DNA from: Tetrahymena elliotti 4EA
Taxonomy: Eukaryota; Ciliophora; Oligohymenophorea; Hymenostomatida; Tetrahymenidae
Assembly (NCBI GenBank): GCA_000231825.2
Contig: JH720311.1
Location: forward strand, 124,001-188,000
DNA length: 64,000 nt
Reading direction: 5' to 3'
Shown in pieces: positions 48,601 through 61,543 of the stretch (position 1 is its first letter; each line of letters starts with the position of its first letter). Position numbers and translations under genes: made by a program. The notes beneath the pieces were generated by a model that was not told where the DNA came from, did no database searches, and worked only from the letters and a program-made list of their open reading frames with translations.

Positions 48601-49680
48601 CTAAGCTAAAAATAAATAATTAATCACTAATCAAAAATGATTTTTAATTACTTATTTATTTGACTTGATAATTTTTTAATTATTAAGAAAGATGAAACTA
48701 ACTAATGAAATATTTTTTTACGTAAGAATGAGAGTGATATTTTTAAGATCATTCTGAGCTAAAACACTTCCTAAAACTGATTGAGACTCATCATTTAAGT
48801 TGTTACAACTTTATATTTTTATAAAATTTCAGAGTTTTAAAATTAACAAAAATTACAGCTAATTTAAAAAGGAATAAGCAAAAAAAGAGAAAGGAAAATT
48901 TTAACGTTAAGTCAAGCGTGAAAATTTTTAGATTAGTAATCTGAGATAGAGCAGATCCTAAAGCTTATAATCCTTAGGAGCCAATTTAATTGTATCTTTT
49001 TATTATTTAGAAAAAGTGAGTAACACTATTAAAAAGAGTAGAAGATAAGAAGTATATTCATTTTTAACAAAAAAATAAAAGTTTCTATAAAAAAGTAATT
49101 AAGTAATTAATAAATATCAATTAAGACAGAAAAAATAATAAAATTAAAAAAATATTTTGTTATTAATTTTTTCATCACTAATCATTTAAATTTTCAAGTT
49201 GGACATAGAATATTTACTAAAGATTAAGAGTTAAAGCTGAGAGACTAATACATTAAGCTAAGGCAGAACCCAAAGCAATAACTTTCTTATCATCAATAGA
49301 ACCATAACTTTAATTTGAGTTTAATATTTAATAAAAAATATCAGAGAAGCAAAAAAAATATAATTAAAATAAAAATATAAAAATTCACTTGAATTAATCA
49401 AAATAATATTTAAAACTTTAAAAATATATAATAAATTAAGCAAAATTGAGAAATAAAATTATTTGTTTCAGAAAAGAACCATCTAAATTATTTACAATCT
49501 AATTTTTTTAATTTCTTTCATTTATTTTTTTTACCTAAGTTAAATTGAAAGGTTTGTGTGAGACTACAACTCAGAGCTAATAAACTTTTTATCAAAAAAA
49601 AAAAAACTTATATGTAAAGTAGCATAACTTTGAATTACATCTTGCAGATCTTCAATTCTTTTACAGGGTTATTAAATCAT
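45624..49680 (-). CDS. Leucine-rich-repeat protein, one repeat per exon (16 exons)
   Basis: Exons on + coordinates: 45624-45708, 45777-45866, 46047-46136, 46285-46374, 46515-46604, 46655-46744, 46942-47031, 47154-47243, 47332-47421, 47700-47786, 48032-48121, 48290-48379, 48722-48808, 48906-48995, 49218-49307, 49535-49680. They total 1485 bp, 494 residues plus TGA. The first exon starts MIQQPCKRIEDL and ends in half a repeat (SHTNLSIQLR). The next fourteen exons are 90 bp (twelve) or 87 bp (two); all enter and leave in phase 2 and encode one leucine-rich repeat each, for example ANQISAQGIQSLGSALANC then TNLSSLNLEIR. The last exon ends in RLVQKMIRG. The pattern is that of RanGAP/NLR-type (ribonuclease-inhibitor-like) LRRs, so a protein-binding arc is expected. 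No signal peptide or membrane helix. All introns are GT-AG, 50-342 bp. Confidence 0.9.
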
Positions 49681-50382
49681 ATATTTTTCAAACTAAATTA
49701 CTTCCTATTAATCAATCAATTAATTATTAATTAAAATATGCTTAATTAATATTTCAATCCTAATATTTACTAAATGATATTTATTCAAATAGTATATTTT
49801 TGAGAATAAAGGTTTTATTAGGAACTAAGTTTTTATATAAAAGATTTAAGAATTAAATTTATATCTCTAAGTACCAATTTAATTTATTTCAAACAAAATT
49901 AATATTAAAATATTATTTATTGCTGTTCTAGCAATTGAAATTCTGTTGATTACCTCAGCGGAATTTCAATTAGTTTTAATTTAAAAATGGAATATTTAGT
50001 AGTATTCTTCTTCCTTTTTTTATCAGATATATGATGTAATTTTTTAAATCTCATAATTATTTATTTATTTTTTTCAAATTTAAATTCACAAATTATTAAA
50101 ATTAATTCTTTAAAAATTAAAAAATATCATTTATTATTAATAAAAAATTTTTAGCAGTATCTGAGTATTGTATGTTTTAATCGCATATTTATTTATATCT
50201 TTAAAAAATTTTGTAATATTTAAAGATTTTAACATTAAAAATGAAAATAGGTTGACATAAAAAAAAGTAAAAGAAAATTGTTCAAAGTAAATTAATTTTA
50301 TTTATAGCAAATTAAAAAAATAAAGAAAAAGTTTGATAGAAATGAGCCAACTTTATAAATTAATAATTAATCAATTATAAAT
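49681..50382. other. Intergenic region with hairpin
   Basis: AT-rich spacer upstream of the LRR gene and downstream of the ABC transporter, both on the minus strand. Contains the inverted repeat at 49933-49971. Confidence 0.55.
49933..49971. repeat. Inverted repeat, 11-bp arms
   Basis: AATTGAAATTC at 49933-49943 and GAATTTCAATT at 49961-49971, with a 17-nt loop containing the relatively GC-rich tacctcagcg. It could form a hairpin near the end of the ABC transporter transcript; function unknown. Confidence 0.6.
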
Positions 50383-53300
50383 TCAACTTCTTCTAAATAT
50401 TGAACAACAGGAGGATCTATGATTATTCTAAATTTAATTACTTGGCTCATTTTAGAATTAAGAGTAGTGTATAAATATGTCTTCGAGTGAAGCTTAAGTA
50501 ATTGAAAAATCTTCAATTATTTAATTCTACTTGAGATTATTTTATAAGAAGAAAAATGCTTCTGAGAATAAAAAGTTTTAGGTAGGGATATTATAAATGA
50601 TTCTTTCTTCATAACTTTTTAAGTCTTGCTAATTTAAAATCTGAGCATCAGGGTATTATTTTTTTATCAAACTGTTGACCTCATCCTGATTTTTTTATGG
50701 TCTATCAATTAGTTTGATATTGATTTTATATCCTTATCCTTTTCTACTTTTTAATATCTACAAGTTATCGAGACACTTAAATCTTCCGTTTACCTGAATA
50801 CCAACTTTATCACACAAATCTTCTGCTTCTTATAATGAGTGAGTAGTTAAGACTATGGAAGAATCCCTATTTATTTAAATTCAACTTAAAATTTGTCTAA
50901 ATATTTCTAATTTACTTATTTTATAAAATGTCTTTCAAACATTTCCATAAATATCTCTTGGCTATTGGATCTAATCCTATTTATTAAAAAATAATCAATA
51001 TTTCCCTCATTCTATTTTTAAATACCAGTTGAAGGTTCATCATAAAATTGCAAAGAGGGAGAAGCAATTAGGGAATTAACAACACAGAGTTTTCTTTTAT
51101 TTCCTCCAGATAGCTTTGAAGATTGTACTTTATATTGAGATAGTTACATATATTTAAGATAATAACCCACAACTTCTCTTAAATCTTTTCCTGATAGTCC
51201 TTTTACTCTTCCTAATACCTTTAAATGTTCTTTTGCCTTCAGAAACTCCCATAAACAATTCTAATTTTAATGATGAATAAATTAAGGATTTTTAAAAATT
51301 TGAAATTACATTTTAAGGGCAAACTCCAATATTATCAAAGTAAATGTTTGAGCTTTCATTAATATTCTTATTATTAAGATAAATTTCTCCACGCGTTTTA
51401 GGGATATTAGCTGTTATCATACCAAATGTAGTTGTTTTACCTGCCCCATTAGGTCCTAATAAACCAAATATTTATCCCTTTTCTACTCCAAAAGTAGTTC
51501 CTCTAACAGCACATATATCTACAGGTGAACTATGAAATACTTTGTAAATTGTATCACACTTTAAAATAGTTAACAATAATTATTAATATATTTTAGTCTT
51601 ATCATATTATTTTTTATTAATTACTTTAATTGGATCTTTGTTGTTTGGATTCTATACTCTCATAATTTCGTTTTAAACTCCTTCATCAATTTCTTCCTAT
51701 TAATAGTCTTAAGGAATATCTGTATTAGAACTTGCTAATGAATAATATTTTCTCTCATAAATGATAACTAGAATGATATAAATAACACTTGTTACTAAAA
51801 GAGCTACAGAATAATCTTCCCATTTATTAAATATTTAGTTTTATCTCATGTCCCCAGATTCCATATTTTGATTATTTCTATTTTGAGAGTCAATATTAGC
51901 CAAAGCTTTTTTTTTGAATAAAAATAATTTTAATCTAAATGTTATTCTTTTTTCTAATCTAAAAATAAAAAGCATAAATAAAATTAAAAAAGATTAAAAT
52001 TTCAATTTGGAGAATATCATTTTATTTTAAATTTATTTTTGATAATTTTCAATTTATTTTTTAATCATTTTCTCTTTAAAATCTAAAATTTGCTTCTAAT
52101 CTTAAGTAAAAAACAAAGTTTAAAATAAGTTTGATTTAACATCTTCTAAATTTCAATAACGAACAAATTAATTTGAGCTTCTATTTTTTTTGAAAATTTT
52201 AAGTTTATTTGTATTTAATTGAATTAAAAAATTATCTAAGAATAAATTAGAATTTGTACCTTTTTCTAGAGTTAAGAATGGAGAAAATAATAGGGAGAGA
52301 TATTATAATAAGATATATAAATCAGGATAGGCAAATCTTGTAATTAGAAGTAGAATTTCTGGAATAGTGTAAGAGACAAATAGAGCTATTATGGGGAAAT
52401 ACTTGAAAGCAGAGTTACTATTTTAGAAGAAGATACCACAAACGTAACAGAAAGTAATTAAACTAAACCCAAAGCAAGACATGATAATAAAAAGAGGGGT
52501 TAAATAAGGAACTAAAAATTCTACTCTAACTGAGTAGATGGTCAAATAAAAAATCAAGAATGTTATGAAATAAATTGTGTAATCAAAAGCTAGAGTTCCT
52601 AACCAGTAAGGTAAAGGGCGACAACCCATAACATTCAATGCATATTTTATTTATGTTTCCCTTTCTAGTACAGGAGTATTAACGTAGATAGATGTATTGA
52701 TAGAGTAAGCTTAAACAATAAAAATATTCAAGAAGTACATTTTGAGAGGGAAGATAAATGAGTTCTTTAATTATTAACTTTTTTCTTTGTCTCCAGTAGC
52801 ATCATCTATCATATCAAAATATTTTTCTAAATTATCTAAAAAGTGCTTAGCAACATAAACACCAAGAAGCATATCTGCAACTGGTAATAATATCATAAGT
52901 ATTGCTGACCAGTTACGAATAGTCATATAATACTATCTCTAAAACATTGCTAAAAATTAGTTGAAAAAAGAATATTTTGGACTATTGAATAGAGCACTAG
53001 GGTGAATATTTTAAGACTAATTATTAGATAAAATATCTAAACCACCAGCATTTATTTCATCTTCAATTCCAATCTTTATAAAAACATCTTCTAAAGAATT
53101 TATAGAAAGACTTATCTATTATTTTCAAATATTAAATAAAAACAAAATTAATATCTTAAAATCCAATAAATAAAACAAATTTATTTTAAAAAGTAAAAAA
53201 GCCATTAACAACAAAATTTATTAAAAAATAGAATGAGACTTTTTGCTTTGTTAGAAAAAATAATTATTGTTGAAATAGCTTACATTAAGAATCTAGTCCT

Positions 53301-55816
53301 ATTCTATTTACTAAAAAGATGAAGAATATTAATTGATGGAACCAAAAGGAAGAATAAATTTCATGCAATCTTTTGAACTTTAAAGGTTGTACTCTGATCC
53401 TTAAATAGAGGAAAGAACTAATTGTTTAAGAAAATCTTTTTTTTGGTTAAATTAATCTTTGAATTCGTTTGATTTAGGTGATAATGTTAAATGATAGCCA
53501 ACACCATATTATCTCTTTATTTCATCTGAATGGCCTTCTATTTTCTTCTTACCTTTAGACATGATAATAATTCTATCTGAGAGTCTCTCTGCTTCCTCTA
53601 AATGATGGGTTGTAAGAACTATTGATCTAGTGTCTTTAATTTGCTCCAAAATTTTCCAAATTTATTGTCTAGACACGGCATCCATCCCTTTATTAAAAAT
53701 GTTCTATTTAGTGGAAAATGAAAATAAATATTTGTTTACCAGAAGTAGGCTCATCTAAATAAATAATTTTAGATCCTCCAACCAAAGCCATTCCTAATGA
53801 AAGCTTTCTTTTATTTCCTCCACTAAGATTTTCTGCTAATTTATCTTTTTCATTTTACAATCCAACCTCATTGATAATATTTTAAACTTCTTATTAGATT
53901 TAGTTATAATCTATATCTTTAATTCCTGCAATAAATTCTAAGTGCTAAGTTACTGTCATGTAATTATACAGAACATCTTTTTAATTGCATATACCCAAAT
54001 TTTATCTAATTTTGTCAATATTTTCTTCCAAATCCTCTCCAAAATCTTTTAGAAAATTAGTTTTGAATGTAATTCAAAAAAAATAAAAAGAGTGTTTACA
54101 ATATATTTTTCCATCTGTTTTTTCAATAAGACCAGTCAACAAAGAAATTGTAGTAGTTTTACCAGCTCCATTATGCCCTAACAAACTTAATATAAAAAAC
54201 ATTATAAAATAATATCTAAAAAACAAAATTACCATAATATTTCATTTTGATAAAGTTTCATTGAAATACCATCAACAGCATGAACAGATTTGAAATGCTT
54301 TTTAAGATCTATTACATCAATTAAAAGTGGATTCTAATTTGCTTCAGGATCATTAGAGGCTTACATAGAATTTTAAACATATGAAATTGTTGGTTACTAA
54401 TTCATTGTGTTGATGTTGCCACTTGATTTTTTTTTCTTCTCTAAAAGAGATTCATTTTAAATGTTTTTCATATCATTTCCTAATTCAATTACATGCTAAT
54501 GATTAATCTAATTGTTTGATTATGCATCATTTTCATTTATTTAATCATCAAACTAAACATAATTTAATTTTTTTCTTAATGTGCTTTTAGAAACCAAATC
54601 ACTCCAAAACTTTTTCTTGAAAATAAAGAAAGGACTTCTTTTCAGACCATATTCATTAGGGATAATTTCTTCAAGATAAAAATACAAAACAATGTAAACA
54701 AAGATATCAACAAAAAGCATAAAACTAGCTATCTTGTAATTGTACTAGTAAATTAAAATAATAAAATTAGAATTTTATAACAGAATAATAATCAAATTTT
54801 ACTTAATTTCCCAAAACTGACTATTAAATATCAGCAACAACTTTATTATCACTACCAGGAGATGATTCTGCCATTTATGAAGAAGGTTATAAAATAGAGA
54901 AAGATATTGCTGCTTAAGGAAATAAACAAATCAAAGCAAAAACAGTATCTGATGCCTAAATTATATATTATTAATAAAATATTCGTTTAGTAAACATTCA
55001 TATATTCATTTAATATCATACCTTTGTGCCATAAGTTAAGTAGTAAAAAAGAAGAGATGTTATTGATAGGAGGAATATTCCTATTTCTCCAGCAAGCTTA
55101 GGGGAGCTAAAAAAGGTGGATATTGCTAGAATCTAATGAATAGAAGCAAAAAGGTAAAGAGTATAGTTTATTGCAATTATTGAGAAGGATCCATTAATTT
55201 CATATCCACTAAAATATAAAGAGAGAATTGTGATTAGACCTACTACTGCCATTGCTAAATAACTTGTTATTAACCAACCAGAAATATATGCTCTTTAAGT
55301 CAAACCCATAATCTATTTAATTATTAAAATTATATTTTCTTTCATTTTTACTTTTTATTTTAAATACTTTTTAAGTCTCTTTATAACGCTCATGCTTCTC
55401 ATTAACATAATTGATCAATAGCTTTTTAGCGTATCCAGTAATTGTGCCAGGTAAATACAGAGGGAGCATTAAATTCATCATACCACTCATAAATTTAAAA
55501 GGATTTTCATCATCTTATGATTATTGAGTATTAGGTCCTAAAATATATGTAAAAATGGTATTATTTTATATTCAAAAATTATAATTTTAAGTATTTATTG
55601 ATAATTAATTCTTAACTCCATTTCAAATTTACAGATAAACTATGATTGGAATTCAGAAATTAATTTTTAAATATGGTGAAAGAAATTACTGCCCACATAA
55701 AATACCCATGCTGATATAATAGGTACTAGTAATTCTTTGAGAATCTCCTTTTTGTTTGAATAAAAAAGAAAATTTTTGATCACTAAAGCTTTTGTTTACT
55801 TAACAAATAATGACAT
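50383..55816 (-). CDS. ABCA-type full ABC transporter
   Basis: The order is TMD1-NBD1-TMD2-NBD2, the layout of subfamily A. The start (ATG 55816) reads [17 protein letters not shown], the usual ABCA opening. TMD1 lies at about 55500-54600. NBD1 has Walker [13 protein letters not shown] (about 54190-54155), signature [13 protein letters not shown] (about 53840), Walker [11 protein letters not shown] and H-loop [16 protein letters not shown]2 (about 53100-51650) contains [22 protein letters not shown]2 has Walker [13 protein letters not shown] (about 51475-51435), Q-loop GVCPQN, signature [13 protein letters not shown], Walker [11 protein letters not shown] and H-loop VLTTHSLQEAEDL. The C-terminal tail ends in [10 protein letters not shown] before TGA. 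Both ATP sites look complete. Several introns interrupt it, for example one ending the Q-loop exon near 51310; I have not fixed all boundaries. Likely lipid or xenobiotic export; substrate not predictable. Confidence 0.88.
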
Positions 55817-56926
55817 TTATATGTATTATCTTTTAAATTACTACTTAAAGAATAAACTTTTATATTATTTAATGCTTATATCTAGATATAATCTAAAAAA
55901 AATAAGCTAAAAGCATATTCTATTTATTTTCTTTATCAAATAGATAAAACATATCATCCATCTTATCATCTATCTATTCATTTACAAATAAAATTATATC
56001 AGCACATTCAATATGTTTTCTTTTCCTGATTGGTATTTAATCAGATCTTCAATAAAATTTCTTTTTTATATATTAATAAACAAAATTTTTTTTAAAATTA
56101 AAAACATGTTTGAAAAGCATTTATTAGGTAAAAAAACATATCTTAATATTTAATTTTTTTATCAAATAGATAAAATATATAATCTCTAAATATTCCCTTA
56201 CAAAAAAAATAACATAAGCATTTTCAAAGTATTTTCCTTTCCATATTAGGTATTTAATCAGAGTTAGGATTAGAAAATCCAAACATATTTTTTTTAATTT
56301 AAACCTTTGTTTGAAAGTATTTATTAGATAGCAATCTTCAACTTACTTTAAAATTAATTTTTGTAATTACATATATTTTCTTTAATAGTATATTGTATTT
56401 ACTATTGAATTAAGGATACTGTATTTATATGATTCAAACTGTATTGATATTAATTCTTAAAATAATCATTCAACAAAAATCAATAAGAGGGTATTCGTAG
56501 CACAATTTTACAAGTATTTATTTTATTATTTTTGTAATTAATTTTTATGGAGGTTTAAGAAAACCAAAAGAATCCTTCCCATCCTACCTCCCTAGTTTAT
56601 TTATTTTTAATATTTGGTAGTAACATTGATATTCTTATAGAATGTAATTTATCTATTGAGAATATTAACCAATTTATTTAAGAATAAAGTATTCATTTGC
56701 ATATTTGTAAATTGCTAAAAGAAATATATATCTTTAGATTATTAATAGAAAAAAAAAATTACAAAAAAATTTGAATTATAATCTGAAATTTAAATAATAT
56801 TATTTTTTTTAAATTAACTAAATAAAAATTTATGGGATGATCAATAAGAATACTTTTAAAATAATAATCTACAGCACTTAAATATAAAATGTAAAATTAA
56901 AAAAGTTATAAAATCAATTAAATTTA
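55817..56926. other. Intergenic region with diverged tandem duplication
   Basis: AT-rich, upstream of the ABC transporter start and downstream of the surface antigen gene. It contains the roughly 180-190 bp duplication at 55934-56336. No coding signal. Confidence 0.55.
55934..56336. repeat. Two diverged tandem units of about 180-190 bp
   Basis: Unit A starts at 55934 (tatcaaatagataaaa) and unit B at 56160 (tatcaaatagataaaa). Both continue with shared blocks in the same order: ttttcttttcc/ttttcctttcc, then ggtatttaatcag, then tgtttgaaa, then gtatttattag/gcatttattag. Many differences elsewhere, so the duplication is old. It lies just upstream of the ABC transporter start and may affect its promoter. 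Confidence 0.75.
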
Positions 56927-59467
56927 TCAAACTACAATTATTAAAATTAAAAGAATTAAGTAAAAGCCAATCAAATTAGAATATGATGTTTCAATATTTG
57001 CTGGATTTGGATTAGAGTCTGTTTTGCAGATAAAATTAGTACTTGCACTTGCTGATGAACCAGTAGGACAGCTTGCTACACAATTTTTTCCATCAAAATA
57101 CTTACCAATAGCTATGTTATCACTTCCAGAAGCAGTAGAACAAGAATTGCAAACCCAACCATTCAAATTAGAGCCAACAGCAGTCAAATTACAGTCAGAA
57201 ACCATGCAATTTTTATTTTCTCTATGGCTAAATAAATTTGTGATGGATTCTGATGATCCACAGGAATTACAAGTTGAAGAATCAGTGGAACATTCTACAT
57301 CCTAACCAGGATGAGGATCTACTTAACAGACAAAACCAGTTGCTTCATTAGCTATTTATCCCTTTGGACAACTAGTTACACAAGTAACTCCATTATAATA
57401 TTAACCTACTGGAATGTTATTGTCTCCAGTTGCTGTACTACAAGAATTACAAATCCAACCATTAAGATTGGATCCTATTGTTGACTATTTACAATCTGTT
57501 ACAGAACAATACTAGTTAATTTTACGAGTAAAAAGGCCTTAGATAATATTTGATGATCCACAGTCAAAGCAAGTTTATTAATCTTTAGAACAAGCTACAT
57601 CTTTACCAGGAGTAGGAGCTTATTGGCAAACAAATTCTGTTTCTATACTAGCTACCTAACCTTTAGGGCAACTTGTAACACAAGTTGAGCCATCATAAAA
57701 TTGCCCAGCAGCAATATTGCGGTTACCAGTTGCTGTACTACAAGAATTACAAACCCAGCCATTTAGATTAGAACCTACTGCTGTTAAACTGCAATCTGTA
57801 ACAGAGCAAAATGAGTCATTTTTTTTTGAGAATAGGCTCTATAGAGTTTCTGATGATCCACAGCCATGACAAGATGCCTAATCTTTAGAACATGCAACAT
57901 TTTACCCAGGAGTAGGAGGAAATTTGCAAACAAATTCAGTATCAATGCTTGCATCTTAACCTTAAGGGCAATTTTAAACACAAGTTGTTCCATCAAAGTA
58001 CTAACCTGCACTAATATTATTGCTTCCAGCTGCTGCTTTACATGAGTTGCATATCCATCCATTCAAAACTTATCCTACAGTGCTTACCGAACAGTCAAAA
58101 ACTTGACAATTACTTCCTTTTCCATGAGTGAATAAATGCTAAGTTTCAAATGAAGCTCCACACCCTTTACAAGTTGAGGAATCTTTTGAACAAGTAACAC
58201 TTGCTCCAGAATTAACCACTTTACAATTATAGTTAGTAGCTAAAGCAGATGACTAACCTTTGGGACAATAATTTGAACAAGTTTTCCCTGTAAAATTTAC
58301 ACCATTAGTGATATTTATGCCATTAACATCAGTTGTAGAACAGGAATTGCAAACCCAACCATTTAAATTAGATCCTATAACAGAAGCAGAGCAATCAGTT
58401 ATTACACAAGTATTACCATCTCCACGAGTAAATAACTGTTGAATTTGTGGAGTATCTCCACAACCATTACAAGTTGAAGAATCTTGAGAGCATGGGACAG
58501 GAGTAGGGTCTCTTTAGCAAACAAATTTAGTTTTTAAACTTGCTGAATAGCCTAAAGGACAAGCTTCTACACATTACCTAGTGTTAGGATTGTAATATTT
58601 GCCAATTATATTATCAGTTCCAGTTGCACCACCACAAGAATTACAAATGAATCCATTAACTATTCCTAACAATACATTTTTTATTGTATCTTTATGGCAA
58701 TCAATTACAGCACAATTATTGCCAGATTGATAAGAAAACATACTAAGTTAATTGTTGACTCCACAACCAGTGCAATTTTAATCACTCGAGCAAGCTACAG
58801 GAGAACCAGGATTAGGTGGAGGTGAGCATACCCATGCATTAGATTAATTTGCTTCCTAACCAGGTGGACATTATTAAACACAAGTTTTGCCATCAAAATA
58901 TTAGCCTGAAGGAATATTACCAGTTCCAGAAGCTCCACTGCAAGAATGGCAAGCCCATCCATTCAAATTAGTTCTGATAATATTAGCAGAACAATCAGGA
59001 ATAGTACATCTGGTTGTATCTTTTACATAAGTAAAGTGATCATAAACCATATTTACACCACAATAAACACAATAATTTAAACCAAAACCACATTCAACTT
59101 CAATACCAGGGTTAGGAGTTTAGCAAATGTAATCAGTTTTTTCATTTGCATACTATCCATCAGGGCAGGATTAAACACATGTCTTCCCATCAAAATACTG
59201 TCCTTAAGTTAAGAGCTATTAACCTGAAGCATAAGAACAAGATAAACATACCCAGCCATTCAGCTTATCTCCTATTGCACTTGCTGTGCAGTCATTAACT
59301 TTGCATAAATTATCAAATGAAAATAAATTTCTAAGTTCGTCAGTTTATGCGCATCCATTACAAGTTTCATCATCCAAACTACATTAAACCTAACCACCAG
59401 GTTATACACCATAAGCTATATTCAAAAAGATTAAGCAGGTTCCAACAATAAGAATAGTTTTTTTCAT
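56927..59467 (-). CDS. Cysteine-rich GPI-type surface antigen (i-antigen-like)
   Basis: Single-exon gene of 846 codons. It starts with a signal peptide (MKKTILIVGTCLIFLNIAYG) and ends with a hydrophobic tail (LIGFYLILLILIIVV) preceded by small polar residues, the form of a GPI-attachment signal. Between them are eight repeats of about 97 residues, each with about ten cysteines in fixed spacing: CxxCG near the start, a DC, GWVCNSC in the middle, then a TCV..CP.GQ block and FVC. This is the periodic-cysteine layout of ciliate surface (immobilisation) antigens such as Tetrahymena Ser proteins. It should coat the cell and cilia. Repeats are diverged at the residue level apart from Cys, Gly and Trp. 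Which serotype family it belongs to cannot be told by eye. Confidence 0.88.
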
Positions 59468-60535
59468 TTTTAAAAATGTATTTTTATGATTTTTTAGATT
59501 ATTAAATTTTTATGCAATTATAGGTGATATTTGCTTTTAAATATTAATTTGAAACTTATTGAATTAATATTCTTTTTTTTCTTCTTTCATTCTTCAAATT
59601 ATAAATATCTATTAAGCAAATCTATGAAATTTGATTAGTACTGTAATCTTTTCTAGATAGGAACAAAAATTCAATTTAGATTTTAAAGTTTTTTTATTTG
59701 CATTTTAGAAAGCCCAAGAAGTTTTCAATAAAAGTTCAATATGAATATTATAAAAATACTATCAGTATATAAATAAAAAATGAACAAAATTCTAGAGATA
59801 GACATGACAAACCAATATTTTTTTCTAAGTTTTGATTTTATTTACATAATATTGAAGAAAAAGGTTTCTTCCCATTAAATGTCTTAATGATATTTTTCTT
59901 TTTTGAAACTGAAAAAAATCTGATCTATATTATTTATTTTTTGCTTTTTAATTAATGTAATCTCTAACAATATTCATAGGTTAAAATGATCAAATTAATA
60001 CCACTAAATTGAAAAACTTTAGGCTTCAAAAATTAATTATTTCTTTAAAAACAACTGCTTTTTATTCATTAAAAATTTAGATTTTTAATTCAATGCTCAA
60101 TATTGTCTCTCTGATAGTTAATTTTTAGTGTATTTAAATAAATATTAATGAAATGATAAATTAAACATTTTATAGAAAATGGAAATTATTTAAAATTTTA
60201 ATATACATGAATAAAGATAATCTTTTATAGAAAAATAAGAATTGAATAAAATAAGTTATAAAATATTAATATTAATTTTCTGATAAACTCTAAATAAATT
60301 TCTAGGAGGAAATTAAAAATAAGGTTTGATTAATAAATTAATATGTGTAAATATTGTTTCGCATAATCAAATCAGATTTGTAATGAGGTATTATTTAATT
60401 TACCTGATTAAAAAAGTCAATTTGCTTACAAAGTAAATGATTAATTTATTGATTCTGAAAACTTTTTTCAAAATTTGTTACAAACTTAAAATTTTAATTT
60501 ATTTAAAGTGTCTTTTGATAAAGAATTTATTCATA

Positions 60536-60610
60536 ATAAAAGATTTATAACAAGGTTAAAATAAAAGATTTATAACAAGGTTAAAATAAAAGATTTATAA
60601 TAAGGTTAAA
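60536..60610. repeat. Three tandem copies of a 25-bp unit
   Basis: Units at 60536-60560, 60561-60585 and 60586-60610, each ataaaagatttataacaagg followed by ttaaa. The third differs by one base (taataagg for taacaagg). Non-coding, about 1.1 kb upstream of the surface antigen start. Confidence 0.92.
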
Positions 60611-61178
60611 ATATATTAGATTTTCATTATTTATTTTAGTTTATCTATAATAAAATAAGGTGCAAAACATTTTTATTTTTTCTTAGAATTATTTTATAAA
60701 AATCTACAATCAAATTAGTTATGATGATAATATTTTTTAAATAATTGTCAACATCTTAATTCTTATCTAATCATTAAAATAAACAGAATTAATATTTGTA
60801 ACCTAACTTAGAATAGCAGAAAAAAATTGCAAAATCAAATCTAATTTTTTCAATAATAGTTGTTTCATTTGATTAAGTTACAATATTCTTAAGAAATTAT
60901 AAAACAAGTTTTGAAACTTATTTTTGAGTTTAAAATATTTTATATACATCAAATTTGACAAAAAATCTTTTCATGTAAGATATTTAAAATAATATTACAA
61001 AAAAATAAATGAAACAGTAATGACTAAACGATTTCTAATAAAAAATAGAAAATCAACTAATTTATCATGAATCCATAATATTATAAATTTTAAAAAGGTT
61101 TATACTTTTGATTTATGATATGAAAATTGATTATTTTTCTAAACTAAAAACTTCAAATAATAATTATTTTTAAGAAAA

Positions 61179-61543
61179 ATGAGTTCTTTATCTCTTTTTA
61201 GTTTTAAGTGGTTTTTTCCTTCTTTTCTATTCAGAAGTTGCTCATCATTTAAAAACCATTACTTTAAAGTTCGAAAATACTTCTTTATCATCTTCAAAAG
61301 AGAAAAATTAAAAAAAATATTGAAGATATATCTTGGATTTTATTTCAAAATAGTGAATGAAAATCAAAGGCTAAATAATAAACTTTATAATTTATATTTA
61401 TTAAATAAAAAGATGAAATGTAATAAAAATGTCATTAATTTAATAAATAAAACTTGCTAAAATAAAAATAATAATAACTATCAAAATATACTAATAATTT
61501 AATTTTGCATTTATGTACTAATAAAAATTATTTTACATAAATG
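61179..61543 (+). CDS. Uncertain small Lys/Phe/Asn-rich ORF
   Basis: With the ciliate code this frame runs 120 codons from ATG to TGA at about 61541. The start MSSLSLFSFKWFFPSFLF is hydrophobic and could be a signal or membrane segment; the rest is Lys, Asn and Ile rich as expected for random AT-rich sequence. No homology recognised. I keep it only as a low-confidence candidate. Confidence 0.2.

Noticed and set aside
57024..57305. Plus-strand frame of 93 codons opposite the surface antigen.
   Set aside because: Antisense shadow of a Cys-rich coding repeat.
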